Below are positions 37,284 through 45,810 of a stretch of DNA of 64,000 nucleotides, one piece after another; the first letter of the stretch is position 1; each line of letters begins with the position of its first letter. The position numbers were made by a program, and so were the translations under genes. The notes under the pieces were generated by a model. That model was not told the DNA's origin. It worked only from the letters and a program-made list of their open reading frames with translations, and ran no database searches. Origin of the DNA: Flavobacteriales bacterium (lineage in GTDB: Bacteria > Bacteroidota > Bacteroidia > Flavobacteriales_F > PHOS-HE28); contig JADJAA010000001.1 in NCBI GenBank assembly GCA_016704485.1, positions 186,001 through 250,000 of the forward strand, in the 5' to 3' direction.

Positions 37284-37302
37284 AGCTGCTTACTCGTGAC
37301 GG

Positions 37303-37704
37303 TTACTTCTTCTTTGCTGGGGCGGCTGCACCGGCTTTCGGGCGCTTCGTGCCGTATTTGCTGCGACGCTGGTTACGCCCTTCTACACCTGATGTATCTA
37401 GTACACCACGGACGATATGGTACTTCACACCCGGTAGGTCCTTTACACGACCCCCGCGAACGAGTACAATACTGTGTTCTTGTAGGTTATGACCTTCACC
37501 ACCGATATAGGCGATGACCTCGTAACCATTAACAAGGCGCACCTTAGCTACCTTCCGAAGCGCTGAATTCGGCTTCTTAGGTGTAGTGGTGTAAACCTTG
37601 GTACATACGCCACGACGTTGAGGGCAAGAAGTCAATGCGATCGACTTGCTTTTGGTCTTTGGCGTTTGGCGACCCTTTCGGATGAGCTGTTGGATAGTTG
37701 GCAT
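37303..37704 (-). CDS. rpsL: 30S ribosomal protein S12
   Basis: Decoding-centre protein and first gene of the operon. 133 residues: MPTIQQLIRKGRQTPKTKSK, KVYTTTPKKPNSALRKVAKV, EHSIVLVRGGRVKDLPGVKY, with a Lys/Ala tail. The lysines of the streptomycin-sensitive motifs (KKPNSALRK and GGRVKDLPG) are wild type. The ATG at 37704 starts the conserved protein; an in-frame ATG at 37791 would lie upstream of the likely transcription start. Unusually for this genome, a Shine-Dalgarno-like AAAAGGAG stands three bases before the ATG. Confidence 0.98.
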   Translation of the reverse strand: MPTIQQLIRKGRQTPKTKSKSIALTSCPQRRGVCTKVYTTTPKKPNSALRKVAKVRLVNGYEVIAYIGGEGHNLQEHSIVLVRGGRVKDLPGVKYHIVRGVLDTSGVEGRNQRRSKYGTKRPKAGAAAPAKKK

Positions 37705-37764
37705 GAGCTCCTTTTCGTCTTGACTTTCAGGTGTTTTCGCTCTACAGTGGGCGAATTCGGGCTG

Positions 37765-37772
37765 CAAATGTA
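37765..37772 (-). promoter_or_regulatory. -7 box TACATTTG, likely promoter of the ribosomal operon
   Basis: On the minus strand TACATTTG matches TAnnTTTG fully. With normal spacing, transcription starts near 37761 and gives a leader of about 57 bases before rpsL. No clear -33 element was seen. It is the only full-consensus box found upstream of the 33-gene block. Confidence 0.5.
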
Positions 37773-37824
37773 ACTGAATTGGCTTTTCCACGGATCGGTG
37801 TTGATGGAAAATTTACTGTATTGT

Positions 37825-37869
37825 TCCGGGTTCTGGATCAAAAACAACCCGGACCAGCTATTTTTTTTT
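37825..37869 (+). terminator. Inverted repeat with T9 tail between rpsL and the Fic gene
   Basis: TCCGGGTT (37825-37832) and AACCCGGA (37846-37853) pair perfectly over a 13-base loop; nine Ts follow at 37861-37869. On the plus strand this resembles an intrinsic terminator, although seven bases separate stem and T run. No plus-strand gene ends here, so it may insulate the Fic promoter from antisense RNA or act as DNA structure upstream of the ribosomal promoter. Confidence 0.45.
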
Positions 37870-37979
37870 GCCATAAATCCTTGTTATTGTAGGATCTCAT
37901 CGGCTCTGATCAAACCCGTACCAGATCGACAAACCACCTTCGATTTCTTTCTTCTGAGCCCGCATTTCGTATTTCGCAT

Positions 37980-37987
37980 TACCTTTG
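37980..37987 (+). promoter_or_regulatory. -7 box TACCTTTG for the Fic gene
   Basis: A full TAnnTTTG match; predicted RNA start about 37991, with a 20-base leader before the ATG at 38011. The start falls inside the palindrome at 37989-38006, so any protein bound there would block the promoter. Confidence 0.6.
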
Positions 37988-37988
37988 C

Positions 37989-38006
37989 TAGTATCATTTG
38001 ATACTA
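37989..38006 (+). promoter_or_regulatory. Perfect 18-bp palindrome TAGTATCATTTGATACTA, candidate operator
   Basis: Two eight-base arms, TAGTATCA and TGATACTA, flank a TT centre without a mismatch. It covers the predicted transcription start of the Fic-like gene and ends four bases before its ATG. The adjacent protein has a winged-helix-like C-terminus, so self-repression is plausible (inference). Confidence 0.6.
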
Positions 38007-38010
38007 ATTT

Positions 38011-39012
38011 ATGGATATTGGCAGTGTCACCTACTACTCGATCAGTCCCAGAATGCTGAATCTGTTGGCGACGATCCATCAGCGTTTGGGCGAAGTGCAT
38101 GCGCGGCACTTGCATCAGCCGCATCCCGGACTTGAAAAGGCATACCATATCAGCAGTGTTCACAGCACACTTGCGTTGGAAGGAAGCTCCTTGGATGCAT
38201 TGCCGGTTGCGGAACTGGTGGACTACCCCGCTTCAGCAAAGGCCGGATCGGCAGACCTTGAGGCGGTCAATACCCACCGTGCCTATGAACTGTTACCCGA
38301 ACTTGACCCATTCGTGCCCCAGGACCTGCGGCAAGCGCACAGCGTACTAATGCATGGTCTGGCAATTGATGCTGGCCATTTCCGAACTGGAGCAATGGAT
38401 GTGCTTTATGGTGAACCAGAACCGTTACGGATCGCAAGTGCGCATGACATTCCCGTTAATGTTCAGGAACTGCTTCGCAATACGGAGGAGGATGATTTTC
38501 CTTCGTTGATCACCAGTTGTGTGCTGCACTTTGGACTGGTATATCTGCGTCCATTCACAGCTGGGAATGGGCGACTTGCGCGACTTTGGCAGAAGCGGAT
38601 GTTGATGCAGCATTGGCCGGTTTTTGGCTATTTACCGATCGAAGCATTCATACTAAATGCCCAACCCGCTTACTACGCCGCAATGGAATACGCCGATCGA
38701 AGAGGCGATTGTGGAGAGTTCATTGTCTACCTATTGGAACGAATCGATGAAGCTTTGGCGGAACTGTTGCTAAAACCGGACCCCGTACGTGGCCCAATGG
38801 ACCGCATCGAGATCTTTCTTTTGAATGGCCCGCTGAGAGGCAGTACAGAAAGAACGTTCCGTCGCTCGGATTACTTGAACTTTTTTCCTGAACTAAGCAC
38901 TGCAACGGCCAGTAGGGACCTACAGGAATCCGTAGCGACCGATCGGATCCTCATCGAAGGAACAAGAAGAACCGCCGTTTATAGAGCAAATAAGATATCG
39001 ACTATTCCGTGA
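38011..39012 (+). CDS. Fic-fold protein with substituted catalytic motif and C-terminal helix-turn-helix region
   Basis: 333 residues. Fic enzymes transfer AMP or other phosphate groups to proteins through the motif HPFx(D/E)GNGRxxR. Here the motif reads RPFTAGNGRLAR (residues 180-191): the catalytic His is Arg180 and the acidic Mg2+ ligand is Ala184, while the anion-binding GNGR is kept. The inhibitory motif [S/T]xxxE[G/N] is present as TLALEG (53-58). Residues about 265-333 look like a winged helix (RTFRRSDYLNFFPELSTATA, SRDLQESVATDRILIEG). Catalysis as an AMPylase is unlikely; a DNA-binding role at the palindrome just upstream fits better. It diverges from the ribosomal operon, and a peptidase gene follows after 27 bases. 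Confidence 0.8.
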   Translation: MDIGSVTYYSISPRMLNLLATIHQRLGEVHARHLHQPHPGLEKAYHISSVHSTLALEGSSLDALPVAELVDYPASAKAGSADLEAVNTHRAYELLPELDPFVPQDLRQAHSVLMHGLAIDAGHFRTGAMDVLYGEPEPLRIASAHDIPVNVQELLRNTEEDDFPSLITSCVLHFGLVYLRPFTAGNGRLARLWQKRMLMQHWPVFGYLPIEAFILNAQPAYYAAMEYADRRGDCGEFIVYLLERIDEALAELLLKPDPVRGPMDRIEIFLLNGPLRGSTERTFRRSDYLNFFPELSTATASRDLQESVATDRILIEGTRRTAVYRANKISTIP

Positions 39013-39039
39013 TATCGATCCCGTAGCGAACTTTGACGC

Positions 39040-40314
39040 ATGAAGTTCTCAATTCTATTTGTTCTTTTAGTAACACATGGGTTATCCGCCCAAACTAACT
39101 ATACCAGCTACTTCACCGGGAATACCGCCGACGTAGTAACACAACCGACGGGTGGCATCTGCATGATGGGTGGTGCGACAGAAGATGATAATGCAATGAT
39201 CTGGTTCCTTCAGCGAGCAATTGGTGGTGACGTACTTGTATTGCGGGCCAGTGGTAGCGATGGATACAACGATTATTTGTATGCAGATCTTGGTGTTCCG
39301 GTGAATTCAGTGGAAACCATTGTTTTCTCTGATGCTTCTGCAAGCTCAGAACCCTACGTGCAAGAACGGATCAGACAAGCGGAGGCCATTTGGTTCGCAG
39401 GAGGTGATCAATGGGACTATATCTCATATTGGCAGAACACACCTATTGATAGTCTGATCAATATTGCCTTGGACCAACGTAACATCGTTATTGGTGGCAC
39501 AAGCGCGGGCATGGCCATTCTTGGTGGACATCGTTTTACCGCACAGAATGGCACGGTCACCTCCGCTGCAGCTTTGAGTAACCCTTATAGTGATGATATA
39601 CAGATCGGCTCTAATGCATTTTTGGATCTACCGATCTTGAGCAATGTGATAACAGACACCCATTACGATGACCCAGATCGTAAGGGCAGGCACTTTACGT
39701 TCTTGGCACGCATCCGTACAGACCAAGGTGTTGAAGCACGGGGAATAGCCTGTAACGAATACACGGCGGTCTGTGTGACAGATGACGGTATCGCGCACGT
39801 TTATGGTGGCTACCCTACATACCAGGAGTTCGCCTATTTTCTTCGGGTGGATTGTACCAACCCCTCACTGCCACAGCAATGTGAAGTTGGACTTCCACTC
39901 ACATGGAACGATAACGGCACGGCCGTGAAAGTTTATAAAGCGCCGGGTGTATCCAGTGGCGCAACCACATTCGACCTTAATACTTGGCAAGCAGGTTCCG
40001 GTGGCTCTTGGGAAGATTGGACCGCGGTGAACGGTGCATTTAGCACCAATCCCACCGCACCGATCAATTGTACCGTAGGCTTATCGGAATTTGTGAGTGA
40101 GCACATCACCTTACACAACACCGATGCCGGTGTGGTCCTTAAAGGTATTGATGAACGATCACGCATTGAGTTGATCGATGTTTCTGGTCGAATGGTCCCC
40201 TTTACCTATCGCGTGCAAATGAATGAAACGCTTGTGGCCACGGATTCTGAAGGCCTGCTACTGGTAAGGGTACTCCATCATTCTCGATGGACAACCTGGA
40301 AGGTCGTACGGTAG
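39040..40314 (+). CDS. Secreted S51-family (cyanophycinase-like) peptidase with probable T9SS tail
   Basis: 424 residues. Signal peptide (FSILFVLLVTHGLSAQ). The catalytic domain of the class I amidotransferase-like S51 family has GGICMMGGATEDDNAMIWFL, WFAGGDQWDY and the nucleophile elbow GGTSAGMAILGG with Ser155. Cyanophycinases cleave aspartyl dipeptides; the substrate here is not known. The last 75 residues (RIELIDVSGRMVPFTYR to VRVLHHSRWTTWKVVR) resemble a type A sorting domain. A near-consensus GAACTTTG box sits four bases before the ATG. Confidence 0.82.
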   Translation: MKFSILFVLLVTHGLSAQTNYTSYFTGNTADVVTQPTGGICMMGGATEDDNAMIWFLQRAIGGDVLVLRASGSDGYNDYLYADLGVPVNSVETIVFSDASASSEPYVQERIRQAEAIWFAGGDQWDYISYWQNTPIDSLINIALDQRNIVIGGTSAGMAILGGHRFTAQNGTVTSAAALSNPYSDDIQIGSNAFLDLPILSNVITDTHYDDPDRKGRHFTFLARIRTDQGVEARGIACNEYTAVCVTDDGIAHVYGGYPTYQEFAYFLRVDCTNPSLPQQCEVGLPLTWNDNGTAVKVYKAPGVSSGATTFDLNTWQAGSGGSWEDWTAVNGAFSTNPTAPINCTVGLSEFVSEHITLHNTDAGVVLKGIDERSRIELIDVSGRMVPFTYRVQMNETLVATDSEGLLLVRVLHHSRWTTWKVVR

Positions 40315-40424
40315 ATCGCACTGCGCGACAACCTACCAATAGGGCAATGGAATAGCACATTGGATACGGTCCGATCCTGAGCGATCGGTTGAGAACTCGT
40401 TCTGCCTCCCTCATCGTACGCTCT

Positions 40425-40432
40425 TACCTTTG
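40425..40432 (+). promoter_or_regulatory. -7 box TACCTTTG for the helicase gene
   Basis: A full TAnnTTTG match nine bases before the ATG at 40442, with TTCTG ending 20 bases upstream as a partial -33 element. The predicted leader is about six bases. Confidence 0.55.
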
Positions 40433-40441
40433 CTACATTCC

Positions 40442-42866
40442 ATGGATCATTTGAAAGGGCTGAACCCCGCCCAATTGGCGGCTGTAAATAATTCTGAAGG
40501 GCCCAATATGGTCATTGCCGGCGCGGGTAGCGGAAAGACCAAAGTGCTTACCGTCCGAATTGCACATCTACTTACAAAGGGTGTGGACCCCTTCCGCATA
40601 CTTGCATTGACCTTTACGAACAAGGCCGCAAAGGAGATGAAAGCGCGTATTGGCGCATTGGTCGGTGATGGCTTAGCACGGAGTCTTTGGATGGGAACAT
40701 TCCATAGTGTCTTCTCACGTGTACTGCGCGCAGAAGCCGAGAAGATCGGATACTCAAAGGACTTCACGATCTACGATACCGACGATAGCCGCAGTTTGAT
40801 CCGCGCCATTGTAAAGGACATGAAGTTGGATGACAAGTTGTACAAAGCCAATCAGGTCCATAGTCGGATCAGCATGGCAAAGAACAATTTGATGGGACCG
40901 TTGGACTACATGAACAACGGCGAATTGATGGCAAGTGATGCAGCACACATGCGACCATTACTAGGTGAGATCTATAAGACATACGTGGATAGATGCTTCC
41001 GTGCGAGTGCTATGGATTTCGATGACCTGCTGTTCAACACGGCTAAGCTTTTCCGCGACCACCCGGATGTCATGCTGAAGTACCAAAGCCGGTTCAACTA
41101 CATCTTGGTGGATGAATATCAAGACACGAACCTTGTCCAGTACAACATTGTACGAACCTTGGCCGCACGGCACGAGAACCTGACCGTGGTGGGTGATGAT
41201 AGCCAAAGCATTTACGCTTTCCGCGGAGCGAACATTCAGAACATTCTCAATTTTCGGAGTGATTATGCGGACCATAAGCTGTTCAAGCTGGAACAGAATT
41301 ACCGGAGTACAAAAACCATTGTGGGAGCCGCGAACAGCTTGATCGAGAAGAACAAGGAACAGATCGAAAAGACGATCTGGACCGATAATCTACAAGGTGA
41401 AAAGATCAAAGTTCACCGATCGTTGAGTGATAATGAAGAAGGTCAGTTCGTGGCACACACGATCTTCGAGACAAAGATGCAGCATCAGGTCCCGAACAAA
41501 GGCTTTGCGATCCTGTACCGCACCAATGCGCAAAGCAGGAGCATGGAAGAGGCGTTGCGGAAACTGAATGTTCCGTATCGCATCTATGGTGGCCTAAGTT
41601 TTTACCAACGGAAAGAGATTAAGGACCTGGTCGCATATTTCCGGTTGGTGTGCAACCCGCGTGATGAAGAAGCACTGAAACGCGTGATCAACTACCCAAC
41701 ACGCGGCATCGGACAGACCACAATGGACCGCCTGATGGTGACGGCCAATGAACTTGAGATACCGATCTGGGACCTGATCCTTGATCATCCGGATAAGGTT
41801 CAGGCACATGGAGGTACCAGAAAAGCGCTTGGTGACTTTGTGACATTGATCCAGAGTTTCCAGACCATGATGGACACGCACAATGCCCATTCGCTTGGAG
41901 AATACATTGCGCAAAAAAGCGGATTATTGAAAGACCTGTTCACCGATAAAACGCCCGAAGGAGTGAGTAGGTATGAAAATATACAAGAGCTCCTCAGCGG
42001 TATGCGTTCCTTCAGTGAAGGACCTGTGGAAGAAGGTGAAGCAGACACTGGATCAGAGCACCGAACTTAAAACATTGAGCGACTTCTTGATCGATGTGGC
42101 ATTGCTTACCGATGCTGACAACACAGACCCGAACGATAATGATCGCGTTAGTCTAATGACGATCCATGCTGCAAAAGGACTTGAGTTCCCTTATGTACAC
42201 ATCGTTGGGTTGGAAGAGGATCTATTCCCGAACCTTATGGCTGTTCAGACACGTGCCGATCTGGAAGAAGAAAGACGCTTGTTCTATGTGGCTTTAACAC
42301 GTGCGGAAAAACAGGCCACCCTGAGCTATGCGATGAGCCGTTTCAAATGGGGAAACTTCACAAGCAGCGAACCGAGTCGCTTCATTGAAGAGATAGACCC
42401 TGAATTCTTGGAAATGCCGGTGCAGAACGAGCGCGGTGCATTCTCCGGTGGCAGTTATGCAAGACCATCCGGTAATTCATGGGCACGTGGTGGCAGGCCA
42501 TTCGGTAAGGATGCGGAAGATCAGGACTCCAAACCTATTTATGGAAGAGAACGCAAGGCTCCTCCGGTTAAACCGACGAGATCGTCCCAGGTCGAGCGTG
42601 CTTCGGTGAACGCATCGGCGCCTGCACCTGGAAAGTTGAAACGCATGTCTGCTTCAGGTAAAGTGTTGGAAGCGACAAAAACACTTGGTGAGGCCGTACC
42701 GGACCTAAAAGAAGGTATGACCGTCGAGCATGAGCGATTCGGGAAAGGTAAAGTGCTGAAGATCGAAGGAATTCCACCCGACGTGAAGGCCACCATCTTC
42801 TTTCCTACCTCAGGTCAGAAAAACCTGCTTTTGCGCTTCGCCAAGCTCAAGGTATTATTGAGTTAG
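40442..42866 (+). pseudogene. pcrA: UvrD/PcrA-type superfamily I helicase, interrupted by a frameshift
   Basis: 3'-5' DNA helicase used in repair and in removing blocks from replication forks. Part one (40442-42070) has Walker A VIAGAGSGKTKVL, DEYQDTN, GDDSQSIYAFRGANIQNIL and LYRTNAQSRSMEEALRKLN. Part two, from about 42060 to 42866 in another frame, has VSLMTIHAAKGLEFPYVHIV, YVALTRAEKQATLSYA and a C-terminal domain. The parts meet at GAGCACCGAACTTAAAACA (42056-42074), where removing one base restores continuous helicase sequence into LKTLSDFLIDVALL. As read, the first product lacks motifs V and VI and would be inactive. Because PcrA-type helicases are usually important for growth, an assembly error is a serious alternative. 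Confidence 0.85.
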
Positions 42867-42941
42867 ACCTTGGACCAGTTTCTCTTGAGCACTGAAAGGC
42901 AGAACTGCAACGCGGCTTCTGCCGTATAGCATTGTCTGGAC

Positions 42942-43529
42942 ATGTCGGTCGCAAAGAGCACGAAACAACGTTGGTTGCAGGAATTGATCTACTGTTGCTT
43001 ATGGCCAATAGTAGCCAGCCTTGCGCCCGCTCCACCTTTGGCTACCTATGAGTTTGGCTTCAGCCTGAACCCAACCTCGAACGATGAACTTTATACACTT
43101 TGGATCTATAAAGTGTACGAAGACCGCGTGATCGATAGCCATCCTGTTACACTTGAAACATTCATGGTGGAAGCGCGTGGAATTCAGCAGAGCCGGGCAA
43201 ATCCGGCTGAAGTAGATCTTTTCGGAACACATGGCATACCCTTGAGCGATACGCCAGATGGAAAACGACAGGCGCATGTAGATCTCTTCTGCCCTTCGCT
43301 CGACCTGTTGCCAAATTTGCGCTATGGCCCGGCAGCAGATCAGACCCTTGGAACCGGCTGGGCACAAGAACCTTACGCACCCTCACTGAGACAGCAGATC
43401 ATTTTGCAGGCCTATCGATCGCCGTACCATGATCATTGGCATGGACCGTATTTCGGCACCCAAGCATTTCTTTTGCTCCACGATATTCTTGATCCCGATT
43501 GGGTCAGGACATACAATGAAGGTGGATAA
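42942..43529 (+). CDS. Hypothetical protein with N-terminal membrane segment
   Basis: 195 residues, not recognised. A hydrophobic stretch at residues 13-35 (IYCCLWPIVASLAPAPPLAT) could be a signal anchor or uncleaved signal. The rest is soluble, with many aromatic residues and a His-rich stretch near the end (YRSPYHDHWHGPYFG). An imperfect TAGCATTG -7 box ends seven bases before the ATG, supporting the start. It is downstream of the helicase and upstream of the DUF4290 gene; context gives no function. Confidence 0.5.
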   Translation: MSVAKSTKQRWLQELIYCCLWPIVASLAPAPPLATYEFGFSLNPTSNDELYTLWIYKVYEDRVIDSHPVTLETFMVEARGIQQSRANPAEVDLFGTHGIPLSDTPDGKRQAHVDLFCPSLDLLPNLRYGPAADQTLGTGWAQEPYAPSLRQQIILQAYRSPYHDHWHGPYFGTQAFLLLHDILDPDWVRTYNEGG

Positions 43530-43587
43530 GCGTGTTCATGGCTAAGCATGTTTTGATCATACAGCTATACGATATCCACTAGTTTCT

Positions 43588-43595
43588 TAGCTTTG
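43588..43595 (+). promoter_or_regulatory. -7 box TAGCTTTG for the DUF4290 gene
   Basis: A full TAnnTTTG match. The predicted start near 43599 leaves a leader of about 78 bases before the ATG at 43677, longer than most in this window. Confidence 0.5.
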
Positions 43596-43676
43596 GACCT
43601 TCCAACGACAAGGAACACCTTGCACATTCAGCAACGCCATGTTCCACTAAGCACCATCCAAGGTGCACAGCCAATT

Positions 43677-44366
43677 ATGATCAGTACTCCCTTCGATTAC
43701 AACACGCAACGTGCACGTTTGATCATTCCTGAATATGGCCGCCATGTGCAACGCATGGTTGAACATTGCATGGAGATCGATGAACGCGACAAAAGAACGT
43801 ACTGCGCCAAGTCCATTATTCAAGTGATCGCTCGACTCAATCCACAATTGCGGAACAGCGACAATTTTGAACGCACGTTATGGGACCACCTCTACGTCAT
43901 GAGCGAGTTCAAGCTGGATGTGGATGGGCCCTTTCCGAAGCCTACCGCTGAAGAATTGGAAAGCAAGCCAAAGCGTGTGGAATATCCCCAGACCAAGATC
44001 CAGTTCGGCCACTACGGCAAAATGGTGGAACGCATGGTCGAACAATGCGCCGCTATGGAGGAAGGTGAAACGCGCGCAGCGTACACGGAACTGATCGCCA
44101 ACCACATGAAGAAGCAATTCCTCACGTACAACCGAGATACGGTTCCCGACCTGGTTATTCTGAAGGACCTGAACGAGTTGAGCAAAGGAAAATTGAAGTT
44201 GAAGAAGGACGTGCAATTGACCGCTACTGCGGATATCATCCGGGGCCAACAGAATGGTCCGAAGAATGAAGTGGAGACCACGCGCAAGCGGCAATTCAAC
44301 AGGAATAAAGGAAATAGTTCCGGAGCTGGTAAAAAGCGGAACCGTAATCGTAAGAAGCGCTATTAG
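43677..44366 (+). CDS. DUF4290 protein
   Basis: 229 residues of the Bacteroidota-specific DUF4290 family, function unknown. Two similar helical halves are visible: YGRHVQRMVEHCMEIDERDK (about residues 20-40) and HYGKMVERMVEQCAAMEEGE (about 115-135), so the fold looks internally duplicated. The end is a basic, disordered tail (NRNKGNSSGAGKKRNRNRKK). Start 43677 (MISTPFDYNTQRARLIIPEY) matches the conserved N-terminus; an in-frame TTG at 43593 lies inside the promoter box. DUF4290 genes are often next to murA; here a divergent membrane gene separates them. Confidence 0.8.
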   Translation: MISTPFDYNTQRARLIIPEYGRHVQRMVEHCMEIDERDKRTYCAKSIIQVIARLNPQLRNSDNFERTLWDHLYVMSEFKLDVDGPFPKPTAEELESKPKRVEYPQTKIQFGHYGKMVERMVEQCAAMEEGETRAAYTELIANHMKKQFLTYNRDTVPDLVILKDLNELSKGKLKLKKDVQLTATADIIRGQQNGPKNEVETTRKRQFNRNKGNSSGAGKKRNRNRKKRY

Positions 44367-44394
44367 AATTCAACTTTCATCCAGTAGCTACAAC

Positions 44395-45657
44395 TCAAAG
44401 ATCGGAAGCATGGTCAGCGTTCAAACGCATCGACCAGCCTGGAGGATTGAGCGGCACGACCCGTTCGGAACCAGTTCCTATCTGTGCAGCTTCATGCTTC
44501 CAATTGAGGTCATCGAATTGCTTTCTGCCTAAAAAGGCACCTGTCTGTATACCCATCCAACCGATCGCTATACACCAGAACAATACTGTTCGCGGAACAT
44601 GCTGAATGGGTAAGCACAATGCCGCCCATACCACGAATAGCGCTGGAAGATAAAAATTGCGCATCCCCACATAGATGGGAGAAAGCGAACAGAGATCATC
44701 CCTGTAGCTGATCAACGTTATACCAAAGAAAACACCGGACATGATCAAAAGGATGAGTCCGAAGGCGTCTTCATTCTTGCGGAGCTGCATGAACAACCAG
44801 CGTAGCCCAACAAGCGCGATCGCACTCAGCATGAGCTGTAGAACAAAAGGTACCGAGGCCACGTGAATACAAATGATCGGATAAAACAGCTGATAGAACA
44901 ATACTTGCAAGGCACCGAAGAACATGGAACCTCCGGCGTTGGATCCATCCCGATCAATTGAACCGTGATCGACCAATGCAACCGCTATGATCAAAGCGAA
45001 GAGACCTACGGTTGCCAACGTGATCACATTCGCCTTCGTTAAAATACCATTCCGCCATTTAGCGTAAGACCATAAGGCCAACACAGGAGACCAGATCAAC
45101 GCGAAGGGACCCGTGGTGCATATGAAGCAAAGAATGACCACATCCAGAGCAGTGCTCCATTTGCCCGAAGAAGGCCTACCAAGAACGATGAGCGGGATCA
45201 TCAGTGAAGCAAGCCATTGCACATTGGTCAAGTTCATAAGGATCTCATGGCCGACAGGCAAATACACGGTTGCGAGGATCGCGAAACAGCGCTGTACGAA
45301 TGATGTCGGCATACGCTTGTAGATGTAGAACCAGACCAGCACATACACGCCAATGGTTCCGATCACGAAGAGGGTCGGCATCCAGAAGACCGGAATACCA
45401 GCACTCAAGCCAAGCAACGCAAGCAGCCTGGGATACACATGAAAATAACCATTCGCTCGGTAGAACAGACTTGCCCAACCCTCGTTGAACGCATCGGCAA
45501 AGAACAACTTACCATCCTCGGCATAGAATTGTGGAAAATAGAATGCATCCGTCCTGCGGAACAGGAGCATTACGGTACACGCCAAACACACCAGTACTAC
45601 CGTTCGTAACTGATTGCGCTCTATCCAAGCTAACAACTGCTGTGCGATCTCCCGCAT
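44395..45657 (-). CDS. Multi-pass membrane protein of unknown family
   Basis: 420 residues with about ten hydrophobic helices. The first periplasmic loop has YFPQFYAEDGKLFFADAFNE and then GYFHVYPRLLALLGL; an acidic pair in this loop is typical of GT-C glycosyltransferase-like proteins, so a role in lipid-linked sugar transfer is possible (inference). Transcribed towards DUF4290 and away from murA. A partial -7 box (TACAATTG, 45691-45684) precedes it. Confidence 0.55.
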   Translation of the reverse strand: MREIAQQLLAWIERNQLRTVVLVCLACTVMLLFRRTDAFYFPQFYAEDGKLFFADAFNEGWASLFYRANGYFHVYPRLLALLGLSAGIPVFWMPTLFVIGTIGVYVLVWFYIYKRMPTSFVQRCFAILATVYLPVGHEILMNLTNVQWLASLMIPLIVLGRPSSGKWSTALDVVILCFICTTGPFALIWSPVLALWSYAKWRNGILTKANVITLATVGLFALIIAVALVDHGSIDRDGSNAGGSMFFGALQVLFYQLFYPIICIHVASVPFVLQLMLSAIALVGLRWLFMQLRKNEDAFGLILLIMSGVFFGITLISYRDDLCSLSPIYVGMRNFYLPALFVVWAALCLPIQHVPRTVLFWCIAIGWMGIQTGAFLGRKQFDDLNWKHEAAQIGTGSERVVPLNPPGWSMRLNADHASDL

Positions 45658-45810
45658 ATTTACTTCCTGTTCATTGGCCGGTACAATTGTACGGTAACAC
45701 GATCTTCATCCATCCCAAGTCATTCCAGCGGCAGGTCTTTCACCTCCTTATGTTGATAGTGTGACCGATCGGAGCAAGTTCGGTAGCGGCATTCGCAGTT
45801 GCTTCGCAGC

